Counted from the stretch's first letter, positions 1-11,547 are shown. The stretch: 64,000 nt of DNA from Massariosphaeria phaeospora (GCA_011032825.1 JAADJZ010000002.1:1-64000), one strand, 5' to 3'. Notes: generated by a model not told the origin, from the sequence alone. A program made the numbers and translations.

Positions 1-197
1 TCGCGGTCCTTGCGGTTACTCTTAAAGCTTCGTCGAGATTCTCTCGCTGCTTTATCGTGCCAGTGTTCCTCAGTGGCCGATTCGTTTAGATCCAGAGGTG
101 GGATGTTTTCTTCAGGGCGTCTTGCCTTTTTGAGCTCCTGGTAGATTCCTTGTTTGTCTTCCTCTGTGAGCTATTGGTCGGGCTCGTCAAGATATCT

Positions 198-1373
198 CTA
201 CACTGCTTCGTCATAGTCGGGTACATCGTCTCGGGGCAGGGTGTCGGATTGATAGATTCTCCGTACCCGTTCTTCCCTAATGATCTGGTCTCGATGTTCC
301 GTGGTATTTGGTGGGTTTGGTTGCTCGTCTGGTGACTCGTATTCTTCATCTATCGAAGAGTCGGTATCGTCACAGAGCAATCTTCCTTCAGCTAAACCTG
401 TTCCCTTAGGCGACTGTTCTCTTTGATTCTTGACATCTATGGGGGTGATTACCTCCCATTCTTCATCAATACCACTTGTGGTATTGGACAGTACGTTCAA
501 CTGTCGAACAACTTTGTTCTTCTGGTGACAGTTGCTGGAGATGTGGCCTGGTTTGCCACAATTATAGCAGGTCCTTGTTTCCTTGCTATACTTCGATCGT
601 CCGTTGATCGGTTTGCCTTTGTTGAGGTTGTCGAGGTGCATAGGTTCGTATCTTTGAGCTGAGTTGTATACGCCTGCTGGGCGCGAGTGTTGGGTTCGCA
701 CTCGACGCTGGCTAGTGTTGGGTGTATGACTCCTGTTGCTCTTTGGTGCGTGGAACCTTGCTTCGGCTCGCGTTTCGATTGCGAGTTCGTACAACTCATT
801 GTCGAGGCGGATCGATTCTTCGATCAGGTCGTCCAAGGTGTCTGTGGCTGCTCCAGAGCGCATCAGTTCTGCCTTGACGTTATCTTTCAGCCCTTGCTTG
901 TACATGCGCATGAGTGCTTTGTCGTTCCAGTCGGTCTGGATGGAGTACTGTTGAAACAGGTTGGCGTAGTCTCCGGCCGACTTGGTCTGGCGCATTCGTT
1001 GGATAGTTCTTTCTGCGATAGCGGGTTCGTTGGCGATCGCATAGGATTGTCGCAGCTTGTCTTTGAACACAGCGCGATCTTCGAACATGCGTGTAATCAT
1101 GTCTTCGTCGTTGTCGCTATCCAGGTACTTCTTCAAGTAGGGTTGGACCCACTTGAGGGCTGTCCCTCTCATGTAGGAAGCCATCAGAGATGCCTTGTCG
1201 ACGTCGTCGACATGGTCATCTTCGAACTTGAAGAAGAGGTCGAACTGGAGTAACCAGTCCTCTAGCTTCAAGCGATCCCCATAGTAGAGGTCGGGCTTCG
1301 CTACCTTCGTACCGCCGGTGCGGGTATGAGGAGGGGTGGTCATCGAGGTATCACTCATCTTGGAGGTCTTCAA
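198..1373 (-). CDS. gag: Gag polyprotein of the left gypsy element (interrupted at its 3' end)
   Basis: A 391-residue product with the layout of a retrotransposon Gag. An acidic/helical capsid-like region lies at about residues 25-170 (motifs LEDWLLQFDLFFKFED and GTALKWVQPYL). A basic linker follows, then one zinc knuckle at about residues 268-281, CYNCGKPGHISSNC, matching CX2CX4HX4C. It would package element RNA in cytoplasmic particles. The stop at 198-200 is TAG, and the same frame continues to the window edge with only one more TAG (minus-strand codon at 171-173). Both could come from CAG by a C-to-T change, so the original Gag-Pol frame probably ran on. The start is the first ATG after the LTR/leader that precedes the capsid-like domain; an earlier ATG at 1561 opens only a 63-codon frame. 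Confidence 0.8.
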   Translation of the reverse strand: MKTSKMSDTSMTTPPHTRTGGTKVAKPDLYYGDRLKLEDWLLQFDLFFKFEDDHVDDVDKASLMASYMRGTALKWVQPYLKKYLDSDNDEDMITRMFEDRAVFKDKLRQSYAIANEPAIAERTIQRMRQTKSAGDYANLFQQYSIQTDWNDKALMRMYKQGLKDNVKAELMRSGAATDTLDDLIEESIRLDNELYELAIETRAEARFHAPKSNRSHTPNTSQRRVRTQHSRPAGVYNSAQRYEPMHLDNLNKGKPINGRSKYSKETRTCYNCGKPGHISSNCHQKNKVVRQLNVLSNTTSGIDEEWEVITPIDVKNQREQSPKGTGLAEGRLLCDDTDSSIDEEYESPDEQPNPPNTTEHRDQIIREERVRRIYQSDTLPRDDVPDYDEAV

Positions 1374-1565
1374 TATGTAAAGGCTGAGCGGACTTGGAAG
1401 AGTCTTTTATCAGGCTTAGGTTGGTTCTTAGGGATGAAGTGAGTTCGATGGACCAAGGGGGGTTGTATAGCGTTCAATACTAAGGCAGTAGCGGGCTTCG
1501 TTCTGCAAAGAGTATAGAAGTCAAAGTAAGAGTCAACTTGGGTAATTGAGATTGAAGACAACGAC

Positions 1566-1806
1566 TGTAAGAGTGCGTTGTCTCTCGTAGTCTATATACT
1601 TAGAGAATGTCCTTTGCTCATTCTTAAGCGCTCACTATTGAGCAGTGCTCGTTGCTAAGCGCTCACCATTGAGCGCGCTCATTCTTGAGCGCTCATCAGT
1701 AAGCGGTCACGTGACCGAGGTTCGGTCAGCTTGCTGTGTGACCCTATTGGTGGCTTATAACCCGGGCGCTTCGCGCTGGGCCTGGTTGTAATACTGGATC
1801 GTAACA
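1566..1806 (-). repeat. 5' LTR of the left gypsy element (inner edge approximate)
   Basis: The outer end begins TGTTAC on the minus strand. A matching inner end (CTTACA) lies at 1566, giving about 241 bp; I could not confirm it against the partner LTR, which is outside the window. A TATA-like stretch (AAGTATATAGAC) lies near 1590-1601. Positions 1621-1705 hold several near-copies of a GAGCGCTCA / TGAGCGC motif, some as inverted pairs, which may be promoter elements of this LTR. The primer-binding site was not identified. Confidence 0.55.
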
Positions 1807-3535
1807 TAAAGCTACAAAAACGTTGTGTACGCTAGGCTTAATATTAGCTACTTATAACAATTGTAGAGTATAGTTTGCAAACTCGTAGATTAAGCTAAGT
1901 AGTAGCGCAGTTTTATTAGCGCAAACTATAGCAACAGTTGTTATTTAAGTACGTAAGCTATTTTAAAAAGCTGCAGTAACTTTACGCTTCTTTTATTAAG
2001 CTTTTGTAAAAGTTTTTTTTAATCGTTTAATTATACCTATTATAAAGCTTTTTTTGTTTATATTGTAGCTATTTTTAAGCAGAATTTTATGCTTTTCTAT
2101 TTTGCTATGTAGTAAGTTAAAGTATAGCTTGTACTTAATATATAAGTTAGCTATGTAGCGCGTAGCATTTATAGTAGTAGTGTATTTTAAAATAAGCTCG
2201 TTTTTGTAGCAGTGCTTGAAGCGCGTTACTTAAGCTAAAAAAACGCGTTCGTAAGCTATTGTAAAAGCAAAATTTTGTATTATAACTTAAGTAGGTAGTA
2301 GTTTACGCTTAGTTAAGTTTCTAATGTAAAGTACAAGCTTTTTCTTTTGTTGTAGCGTAAGTTTCTTTTAGTCGAAGATTTTAGCTATTCTTGAGCTCTA
2401 ACGGCTTTGGTGTTTTCGCGCCAACGTAACTCGATCTACGCCAAACTAGTTAGCATACTTTTAGTATACAAGATTATTTTCTAGAGCGCGCGATTTAATT
2501 GCTGCAATTGCTTCTTTAACTAGAGTTATAGTAGTAGAGTTATCGCGTGTTAAAGTTAAAGTATTAGTAGCGTTGATTGAAGTTCGGCAGTTAGCACGCG
2601 TTTTGGTTAGCACGTGCGCTAACACGGTAGTGTAGCGCACGCTTCTAAGTACTTTGCACTCGCAAATTTTCGCCTATTACTATTAATTGCTTTCGTTTAC
2701 TTTGTTAGCTGTATTTACAATAAGCCAACGTTCTACTCGCTACTATAAGCGCGCTGCCGCCGATACGCAAAGTACTTAAACTTTCGAAGTAGAAATGCGT
2801 AAGCGCAGTAATTCATCGCTTGCACCTACTGCAACCTTAGTTGCTTTATTTGCTACAAAAAGTAAATTGCTTACTCTCAACAAAGCTCTTAACGCACGAT
2901 TTGAAAATAACTTTGATAGAATTAACTAGAATTAGTTGCTTAACTATATAGCGCTGCTGCGTACATAGAAATACTAGAAGTCGTAGATTTATCGTTATAG
3001 CTATCGCGTATACTTTTGCTAAGCTTTTAAGCAGATATTTTTCGTGTGCGCGTACTGCTATAGAGATAAAATAATAAATCGAAAACAGTAGGTTGTACAA
3101 CGTTAGTACATTAACTTTATCTACTACAGCTTATCTACAAGCTAAAAAACAAAGCTACAATTTTACGCCGTTAGGCGAGCAAATAAAAGCACTTTTGCTA
3201 GGTAGCTAGCGTACAATACAGCAACTTATATACAGCAGCATTGTTATCTCGCAAGTAGTAAGCAACGCGCTAGGCAACTTTAACGTACAAAAGTTTCAAA
3301 TAGCAGCTATTAAGTAGCTAGTAGCAAACAATTACTTTTTAAAAAAGTTTAAAACGCTTGCTTTTGAAAATCTGCTATAAATAGCTAATCTAAAAGCTTT
3401 TAGAGCGCTATAGAAAAATTATCAAAGTATAGCTAGATATATAATGCAACTGTTTAATTACTTACAACTTTAAATAATAAAAAACTTGTTAAACGCGCTA
3501 AGTAAAATACACTTATTGTTTAATAGCTAAACTAT
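1807..3535. other. AT-rich RIP-type DNA, no gene recognised
   Basis: Dense in TA dinucleotides with few CC or GG. Short open frames such as 2846-3100 (-) have biased low-complexity composition and match nothing I know. It may hold the 5' end of the hAT element that follows, but I found no terminal repeat or DNA-binding domain I could defend. Confidence 0.5.
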
Positions 3536-3539
3536 AAAA

Positions 3540-4364
3540 GAAAGTAAAAAAAGCTATTTTAGTATTGTTACTTATTACGCGAATTCGGCGAGTTGCATCT
3601 AAGATTTTTTGATTTTTTTTTCACAGCTATCTAGTGCCTACATAGGTGAAAAAATTGCTTTAGTAATACAAAAAACTTTTTAAAGCTTTAATATTAACTT
3701 TAAAAAAGTAGAATACTTTATTTTAAATAACGTAGGCAATAACAATACTGCTGTAGATTATTTAGCAAAAGCGTATAGCTTTAATGCAAATTACTAGCAA
3801 CTTTACTACAGCCTTTACACTTTTAATTTTATAAACTAAACAATTATGTTTAGAGTAAATAAAAAAGCTTTTGAAAACAAAGAAACTTAGCACGTGCTTA
3901 AAAAGTAATTGTTGCTAGATTAGCGTAAACATAGCTTGCTAAGTGTTTTTATAAATGTTCTCTACTATATTAAAATACTTTAATAGTACAACTTGCTATA
4001 TAGCTTTGTACGCAAAAAAGCAAAAGCTTAACAAAAGCTATATAAACAAATTAAGCTAATTAAGCTAGTAGTAACTAGATAAAACTTTTTTTGCTTTGCG
4101 TTTAAGCAAGCTGTTAAGAAGCTTAAGAATCTACTTAATACCTACATATAGTATTATATCGAGAATACGCGAACAGCTACTGCGTACGCTTCTACTTGCG
4201 AGAATTAAATAGCTAAGTTTTTAGCGTAAATAACGTTAACTACATTAAGCGTAGTAAATTAAAGTGTTATTACTTAGTATATTAAAGTTCTACAGCTATT
4301 GAAAGTAGCTACAAAGCGCTTTAAAAGTAGAAGCAATACTAGAAAATTTAGTACGCTACATAAC
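3540..4364 (+). pseudogene. hAT-family transposase, central part, RIP-degenerated
   Basis: Conceptual translation with stops gives recognisable hAT blocks in order. A segment like YFILNNVGNNNTAVDYL (the hAT 'DNAANND' block) is followed by a degraded His/Cys-rich stretch. A LVVTR-x-N motif (family: TRWNS) lies near 4066-4085, then LKVATKRFKSRS near 4300-4335, which corresponds to the conserved 'FKEATKRLEG' block. Many stops are TAG where the family has Trp or Gln. The frame is cut at 4364 by a gypsy insertion and resumes after 11552. The element would have moved by cut and paste; this copy is dead. Confidence 0.75.
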
Positions 4365-4865
4365 TATTATTAGAAGTATTTTCTTACCGAAGGTACGAGT
4401 TATCGAACTCGAAGATTCTGCCTAAGAAATTGTTCTATGTTTAGAAAGCTTAGTAACAACAAAAAAACAATCTTAATTCTATTTTAAATAGAATAACAAA
4501 GTAACAATTTGTTGCCTATAGATTTAATTTATGTATAAAATGTACTTAGAAAAGTTAACTACAAAGAATTCAAATTGTAAAAGAAATTCTGCTAATCTAT
4601 ATAGTTCTATAATTTCTTGCTAAAAGCGTTCTACTTAGTTCGCTTAGTGTGCTTAGTTACTTAGCGCTTTAGGCTAGCTAAGCGCTTGCTGCTTAGTGTA
4701 CTTAGTCTGCTAAAACTCTAATCGCACTAATTACTATTACGTAACTGCTAACTTAATTCTGCTTTGCGCATTGCTGTACTTTTATCTTGCAAACTTGCAA
4801 GCTCTAACAACTTTTCTACGTCGTTGCTTAGTTTACAATACCTAGTATTGTCTTTGTTTGTAACA
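4365..4865 (-). repeat. 3' LTR of gypsy-1a
   Basis: 501 bp, same length as its partner at 11047-11547. On the plus strand it runs from TATTATTAGAAG (partner TGTTATTAAAAG) to TTTGTAACA. Differences from the partner that I saw by eye are mostly C/T and G/A transitions. Flanked on the left by the ATAAC duplication. Confidence 0.9.
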
Positions 4866-5124
4866 TTATCTCTTTCTTTAAGAATATTGTTTTAATAGCT
4901 GTTTTGCTATGCTGTGCTAGTTCTTTTTGTGCTTTGCATTAAAAGTGCTGTTTTGTATAAAAGTAAATTAACTTTAATCTTTGTCGTGTCGTAGCTTTTT
5001 TTTGTATTTTTTTAAGTTTTTAAGTTTAACTATGCTTAAGTCTTCGCTTTTCGTAGATTCGTGCTCTAAGTTAACTTGTTGTTGTTACAATTAAGTTGCT
5101 TGTATTTGTAAAACTAGTTTAAAA

Positions 5125-5580
5125 ATGCCTACTCTTTGCGGCCGTTGTTCTAAAAAAAACTTAAAGTGCCTAGTTAATTTCTTGTTAGATAAGTGTGCTA
5201 AATGCTTTTAGTCTAGCGCGCCTTGCAGTCTTGCTCTAACAAAAAAAAAGTAAGCAGCTTTTTAACAAAAGCGTTGCAACTTGCAACATTAGCTTTTGCT
5301 AGCTAAGCAATAAGTGCTATCTGCACGAATTCAAGCTACTTAGCTAGTGTTCGCAGCGAAGTCTCGTGCTGCTACTTTTCAAGTAGAGCTTTCTATTGCT
5401 AAAATAAAAAAGAATTAGCGTTTTGCTAATAAGTAGGTTGCTATTAAAGAGCTAGAGAAACTAGAAGCTGCGCAGTTTAGCGCTGCTGTTAATTTTAAAA
5501 GTACAGCTTCTACTAATAGTTCTATACCGCTGCTATTTGAAACGCTTTTAGCTAACTTAGGCTAGTTAAAAACTAACTCT
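5125..5580 (+). pseudogene. Antisense cysteine-rich ORF inside gypsy-1a, Zn(II)2Cys6-like
   Basis: On the strand opposite to gag-pol, between pol and the 3' LTR, an ATG at 5125 opens a frame whose first residues give CGRCSKKNLKC, then C-AK-C, then another Cys. The spacing is CX2CX6CX8CX2CX6C, the pattern of fungal Zn(II)2Cys6 DNA-binding clusters. A Glu/Lys/Ala-rich, coiled-coil-like stretch follows (AIKELEKLEAAQ at about 5446-5481). Scattered TAGs interrupt it, as expected after RIP. The related copy at 48220-48406 keeps part of the pattern. Function is unknown: a silencing, regulatory or captured domain are all possible. Confidence 0.55.
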
Positions 5581-5899
5581 TCTTTGCTTGTTTTTTTTTC
5601 TTTTGACTTTTCTACTTTTTTAGAGAACTCGAATTCTTTGCTTCTAAATTTTGCTAGTAGTACTTTCGTACTAGTTCCTTGCAGTTCGTAAAATTTCGTA
5701 TTAGTTTCTATGTATTCTAGCTCTCTAGCTATTCTTGCTATTTAACTATGTATTTCTACTAACGTCTAAACTTCTATAGGTCTTTAACTTCTTCGACTTT
5801 GTACTTTTTGTTTTTGAGTTTGATATTAGTTGCTACTTCGGCGTTTAGTAGTGCTAGTTTAAGAAGTAATTTGTAAAAAACTAGGTGTATGCGCATGCT

Positions 5900-8800
5900 T
5901 GTAAGTAGCTATAGTTTAAATAATACAAGTTCTTTAACTTTTAAGATTTTAAATAGTTTTATTTGAAAGTTGTTTAACTTGTTGCATAGTTGTTTAGTTT
6001 TTAAGTTTTTTTGTAAAAGAAAAACTCTATTCTCCTCTTTAAGAGTTGGTCTTTTAAGCTTTTTCTTATTTGCTAACTTAGCTGTCGTAAAGTTTCTTTA
6101 AGCAATTCGTTAGCTTAATTTGTTGTATAATTCTTGCATTCTAGAAGCCTTATCGTTTGCTACTAGCAAAATGCTTTTAATATTCTTTAGATTTTAATAA
6201 GCTACTAGCTTATATCTATAGTTTGCGTAGTATAGCGAGTGTTTTGTTGTCGTAAACTTTGTGCTGTTGTATGCCAATTGTGCTGTTAGTAGAAGTTTAA
6301 CCTAGTTGTTTTGCAACTTGTTAGTGTACATTTGTAAGTACTATTCTAGCGTTTAGTTCGTTTGTTCTGTTTAGCCGTTTGTTTGCGGGTAGAAGCTAGT
6401 TGATAGCTTTTTTGCAACTTCTAACTAGGCTAAGAACGTATTCTAAAACTTTAATATAAACAGCTTGTTTTTGTTTGTAATAAACTATTTTAGCAATTTG
6501 TAATTAGCAACAAGCGTTTTTGTAACCTCGTAAGCTATTTTTTCTGCCGTAATTAATTCTTCTGTTAGTACGAAATGTAATTCTTTAGTTAATTAGTTTA
6601 CGATTACTAAAATCGAGTTGCATAGCTATGCTAATCTAGGTTTTAACAATTTTAAAAGCTTTACTATAAAGTTTATTGTAACGCTAATTTATAAGCGTGC
6701 GAGTAGTTCTAGCAGTTAAAGTAATTCGTAGAGCTTGTATTTTTTAAGTTTGTTCTTTAAGCAATCTAAATAGTTGCTTACTGCTTTTTAAACTATGTTT
6801 TGTACGTAGAGCATTAAGTACTTGTTTAAAATTTGTTAAATTATTTTGTTAATCTCTAAGTGTTTATATGCTTGTGAAGTATGTAATTCTTAAATAAGCT
6901 ATATCGCTTAAATGTTGTTTGTTACTATCTATTTTTGCTAGTTGTTTTTGCTCTATTCTTAGTGCATTCTTTTTTTAATGCTTGTAACTTTAGCTATTTT
7001 AGCTAGTCGTAGTTAGTTGTATTTAAGAGTTTCGTTTGAATTTCGTCGTAATACTAGGTTGTGCGTAACTAGTTTGTTAGTTTTTATAAAATCTAATTTT
7101 CAACTAAGCGCGTTCGCAGCTCTATTGTTAGTTCTTTTGCAATAGTAAATCTTAATGTCGTAATCTACTATAAATTTAGCCTATTTAACTTGTTGTCTAT
7201 TTAATTTCTTAGTTGTAGTAAAGCTAGTAAGGTTCTAATAATCTAAGTACACTTGTACTTAATGCCTTGCTTTTTTTAGCTATGCTTTCTACTATTCAAA
7301 AGCGTTTATTATTGCTAATAGCTCTTTATTGTAAACGTTGTAGTTGAGTTTTACTCTTAAGAACTTTCTAGAATAGTAGAACACTAGTTTTTATTTTCTA
7401 TTGTTGCATTGCTGTAAGAGTATTGCTTCTAATGCATAGTCTAAAGCATTAGTTTTTACTTAAGTTTTTTTTTTTAAGTTGTGCATTTGTAGCATTAGTA
7501 TTGTAGTAAACTTCTTTTTAAGTTCTTAAAACGCTTGTTCCTATGTTTTTGTCTATTTGAATTTTCTATTTTTTTTAGTAACTTCTAAGAGTAGTGTCGT
7601 AGTTTTAGAGTAATTTTTAATAAACTTTTAATAGAAGTTAGCAAATTCTAAAAAGAACTACACGTTTTTTACTATTTTAGGAGTTAGCTATTTTTGTACA
7701 GTCTAAATCTTCTTTAGGTCTATAAACACTTTTTCTTTTAAAATAATAAATCTAAAGTAGCTAGTTTTTGTAACGTGGAATTTACACTTTTTTAAGTAAA
7801 AAAGTAGCTAGTACTGCTTTATCTTTTGTAGCACTTTTTTAACATGTTTTTAATGTTTTTTGAACGTTTTCTTAGAGTATATTAATACGTTGTTTAAGTA
7901 CGCTATAACAAAAATGTCTAAGTATTTGTATAGTGCTTTGTTAATTAAGGCCTAAAACATAGCTAAAGTATTAGTTAATTTAAATAGCATAACTTAGTAC
8001 TTATAGAGTTTATATCTAGTTTTAAAAGCTATTATCTATTCGTGCTTTTTTGCAATTTTAATGCAATAGTATTCGTTTTGTACGTTAAGTTTTGTAATTT
8101 ATTTTACTTTTTAAAGTTAATCTATAAGCTTTTAAATAAGCGGTAGTAAGTATTTGTTTTTTTGTGTAACGTTGTTAAGATGTCAAAAATCTACGCATAG
8201 TTTTAATTTCTTGTTTTTCTTAAGTACGAATAATATTAGTAAAGCTATTAAGCTTTCGCTTAGTTGTATATATTCTCGCTAGATATTTCTTTAGACGTAT
8301 TTTTTTAATTTTTTCTGCTAGTTGTAAGTTAAAGAATACATTAGTCTTAGTCGCAGTTTTGTTTCTTCTTTAAAAATAATTTTATAATTTTATTTTTAGT
8401 AGTTTGCTAAGTTGTGCTTTTTATTTTTTTTAAAAAAACTTTTAAACTTCGCTTAGTATTCCGTAAAAAAGTTTTTAAACTTTTTTTTTAGTTTTTTAAA
8501 AAAGTTAGATTGTAGTTTGCTTACTTTTAAAAGCGCAACTTGTTGTATCTATATAACGCTTATCTGCTAAAAGTTTTTTTTACAGATTCTTGCGATTTTG
8601 TAAAGTAAAATTAAACTAATTCTTTTAATCTTAAGTAAGCTTTGAATTGTTAATTTGTTTTATTGTACTACAGCAACTTTCTTTTTAAGCTTTCAGCTAC
8701 GTATTGTTTTGTTTTTTTAATTAATGTCAAAGTTGTGCTTTTGTAGCTAGTTGTACCTAATATACATGTTAAAACTCTTAAAGTTTATAATATTAATACA

Positions 8801-9300
8801 CTGTTAGTGCCTAATTTTTACAACTTTCAACTTAACTTTTTAAGTTTCTAAGTTGATTAAACTGTTTCTATATTCTAGTAGTTGTCCGTTAGCTAACACT
8901 ATTTGTATTAGTTAATTTTTAACTTAGTAAAGTATTCTGTTTTTTTTTACTTATTTTAAAAAAACTAGTGTTTAAGCAGCCTTGCTATTAAGTAGTGCAG
9001 TAAGCTCTTAGCTTGTAACTTTCGCTTTTACTTTTATGTAATTCTGTTTTAGTTGCGTTTTTTGTACGCTTTGTACAGTTGTGCTAAGAGCACTTATACT
9101 ATTCTAACCGTAGGTTTAGTAGCTCGCTAGTTTTTTGCTAAAAAAGCTTTTAAAGCTTGTTTTTCTAGAATAGTCTATTGCTCGTAGTAGTTGCATTTGC
9201 TAGCGAGGCATTTTCAAAGCTTTAAAAACTTGTTATAGTTTTAGTTCTTAAAATTCTATTTCGTTGCATTTTTTTATAGCTTATAAATAGTACATTCTGT
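5900..9300 (-). pseudogene. pol: Pol of gypsy-1a (RT, RNase H, integrase), RIP-degenerated
   Basis: Minus-strand translation with stops shows the order expected for Ty3/gypsy. The RT block TKLNVQNEYYCIKI (family: KLDxxxAYHRIRI) is near 8055-8105, followed by FKTRYKLYKY and VMLFKLTNTLAMF (family: MPFGLTNAPATF). A degraded YLDD is near 7885-7920, written YLNN here. An RNase H end resembling DYDIKIYYCKRTNNRAANALS (family: 'RPGxxNxxADALSR') is at about 7100-7165. Integrase-like sequence should follow toward 6000. Trp/Gln codons appear as TAG throughout, so no functional product is possible. Confidence 0.8.
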
Positions 9301-11046
9301 AGTGCAAAAAAGCTATCGTGCTGCTTAGCACGTATTGTAGTTTTCTATACATAATTTGTTGTTGCATTCTAAGTAGTTTTTGTTTTTTAGACTTATAAGC
9401 TACTATTCTGTAATATGCTTGCAAAACTAGTGTGTTTAACATTTTTTATTGTAATACTATGCTTATTTGCAGCTACTGCTGTAGTTTTTAAACTAATTGT
9501 TATAGTTGTATACGTAGCATTCTGCTACTATACATTCGCTGTTTTCAAGCAAAACGTGTAATAGTAGTTTTAGCTATTACTAAGCGAGAATTTTATCGTT
9601 TGCGTAATATACACAGTTCTTTTTGTTGCACTAGTGCCAAAGTAGGTTTTTGTAATTTTCTTAATTCGCAAATTGTATTTTTTTTTTAATTAGCTTTTGT
9701 TGTGCTATTGCTGCGTTTGCGACTTTTTATTTTTGTAGTCTTTCAATTCAAAGCGTGTAGAACTTGTTCTTGCAATACTAGGCAATGTAGGTTTTCTAGC
9801 TGCACATCTAGCATTTGTAGTTCTATAGTTTTTCGTTGATTTTCTAGACTTGTAGAGTTAATAGTTCTTTGTTGTCTTTGTTTAATAGCTTTGTAACGTC
9901 TTTAAAACTTTTTATTTAAATCTAATTGTTCTTTAATTCTTTAGAGTTTTTTAAGTATAGTATAGCTACTTGTTGTAGTTAAACTATAGCAATAGTAGCA
10001 GCTTAAGCGCTTGCTACTTTCTATTGTGTTTCTAGGCAGTTTCTATAGAAGTGTTTGTTTTTACTATATTAAAAACATACTTTATTGTTGTAACGCCTCT
10101 AGCGTTTCTTTTTAAATAGCTTGTTTTTAAGGTTTTGCTTTGTTGAGGTAGCGTTCTTTTTGTTAAGCTGCTTCTATAGTAGTTTGTCGTTCTAAACTCG
10201 TTTAACGCTGTTAATATCTATTAGGTTGTAGTAATAAGTTTTTTTAATCGTTGCTACTAGGCGTATGTATAGTTTAATAGTAAACTTGCGTTTCTACTAT
10301 TGTTGCTATAGTTAGTTGTTAATTTATACTATAGTTTTAATTAGCTCGTTAAGTTTCTCTAGTTTCTTGTTTTGACTAATTTTATTTTTTACGTATTTTT
10401 TTAACTTTGCGTAGTAAAACTCGCATAAGCTGCGTTCTCCTACGTTGTCTACCTTAGCCTAAATTTTTTTGAATTTAATTGTGTACTCGCTAGCTAAGCT
10501 TTTTTGCTTAAGTAATTTAAGTTAGTTTATTACTTGCTATGTTTCGTCTACTTCGCTGTAGATCGTATAAAGTTTTTGTTTAAATAATTTTTAGTTTTTA
10601 AAAATGCGCTTTGTGTCCTGCTTTATTTTTTTTACGTTTTTTGCGTGCGTAACGTAATCTTTGGCGTATAGCTAAAACTATTCTACTACGTTGTCTTTCA
10701 TGTGCATTTTAGCTACTAAAATCTTGTTTTAATCTATGTAAAAGCTGTTGCTATAATAACAGCAGTAAAAGTCTACGTTAGTAAAGAAAAGTTTTAAGTT
10801 TTTTTTTTCTCTGCTATATTTCTCTAGGGAGAGTGCTTTTGCTAACTTTTCTTTTGTTTTACCTTAGAGCTCTGTAACTGCTGCTAATAGTTTTTAAATT
10901 TATTTCGCTTGCTGCTGTATCTAATTAGCTTGCTTCGCTATTACAGTTGCTAGATTCGTTGTAAGTATAGTAACGCTGCTACTTGTTGTACGTAAGCTCG
11001 TAAGTATTACTATATTGTCTTAGTTTTAAACCTAAAGTAGTTAATG

Positions 11047-11547
11047 TGTTATTAAAAGTGTTTTTTTACTAAAGGTACAAGTTATTAGACTTAGAAATTC
11101 TGCCTAAGAAATTGTTCTATGTTCAAAAAGCTTAGTAACAACAAAAAAACAATTTTATTTTTATTTTAAATAGAATAACAAAGTAACAATCTATTGCCTA
11201 TAGATTCAATCTATGTATAAAATGTACTTAGAAGAGTTAACTACAAAAAATTTAAACTATAAAGAAAATTCTACTAATTTATATAGTTCTATAATTCTTT
11301 GCTAAAAGCGTTTTGCTTAGTTCGCTTAGTATGCTTAGTTGCTAAGCGCTTTAAGCTAGCTAAGCGCTTGCTGCTTAGTGTACTTAGTTCGCTAAAACTT
11401 TAATCGCACTAATTACTATTACGTAACTGCTAACCTAATTCTGCTTTGCGCATTGCTGTACTTTCGTTTTACAAACTTGCAAGCTCTAACAACTTTTCTA
11501 CGTTGTTGCTTAGTTTACGATACCTAGTATTATCTTTGTTTGTAACA
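11047..11547 (-). repeat. 5' LTR of gypsy-1a
   Basis: 501 bp, equal in length to 4365-4865. On the coding strand it begins TGTTACAAAC and ends CTTTTAATAACA, so the TG...CA termini are intact. The ATAAC duplication follows at 11548-11552. A 65-codon open frame at 11446-11643 crosses the LTR edge and is not a gene. Confidence 0.9.

Larger units (their letters stand above)
1..1806 (-). mobile_element. Ty3/gypsy LTR retrotransposon, 5' end, GC-balanced
   Basis: Read on the minus strand this is LTR, leader and gag, with pol expected to the left of the window. The outer edge is sharp: the strand starts TGTTACGATC at 1806, and from 1807 the sequence turns strongly AT-rich. Base composition is normal and gag is open over 1176 bp, so this copy is much younger or better protected than the retroelements to its right. 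The other LTR is outside the window. The five bases next to the LTR (1807-1811, taaag) are the predicted target duplication. Confidence 0.85.
4365..11547 (-). mobile_element. Gypsy-1a: full-length Ty3/gypsy retrotransposon with 501-bp LTRs, RIP-degenerated
   Basis: 7183 bp, bounded by two direct repeats of 501 bp (4365-4865 and 11047-11547). Target duplication ATAAC is exact at 4360-4364 and 11548-11552. Coding direction is minus: protease/RT/RNase H/integrase-like translations appear only on that strand. It is inserted in the hAT transposase, whose frame continues across it. A second copy of the family lies at 47491-54581. All coding capacity is destroyed by TAG/TAA codons. The left LTR starts TATT where the right starts TGTT, a single RIP-type transition. 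Confidence 0.92.

Noticed and set aside
4377..11547. LTR edge of gypsy-1 at TGTTTTTTTACT (489-bp LTR)
   Set aside because: Homology between LTRs extends 12 bp further out (TGTTATTAAAAG), and only the 501-bp edges give matching 5-bp target duplications in both copies.
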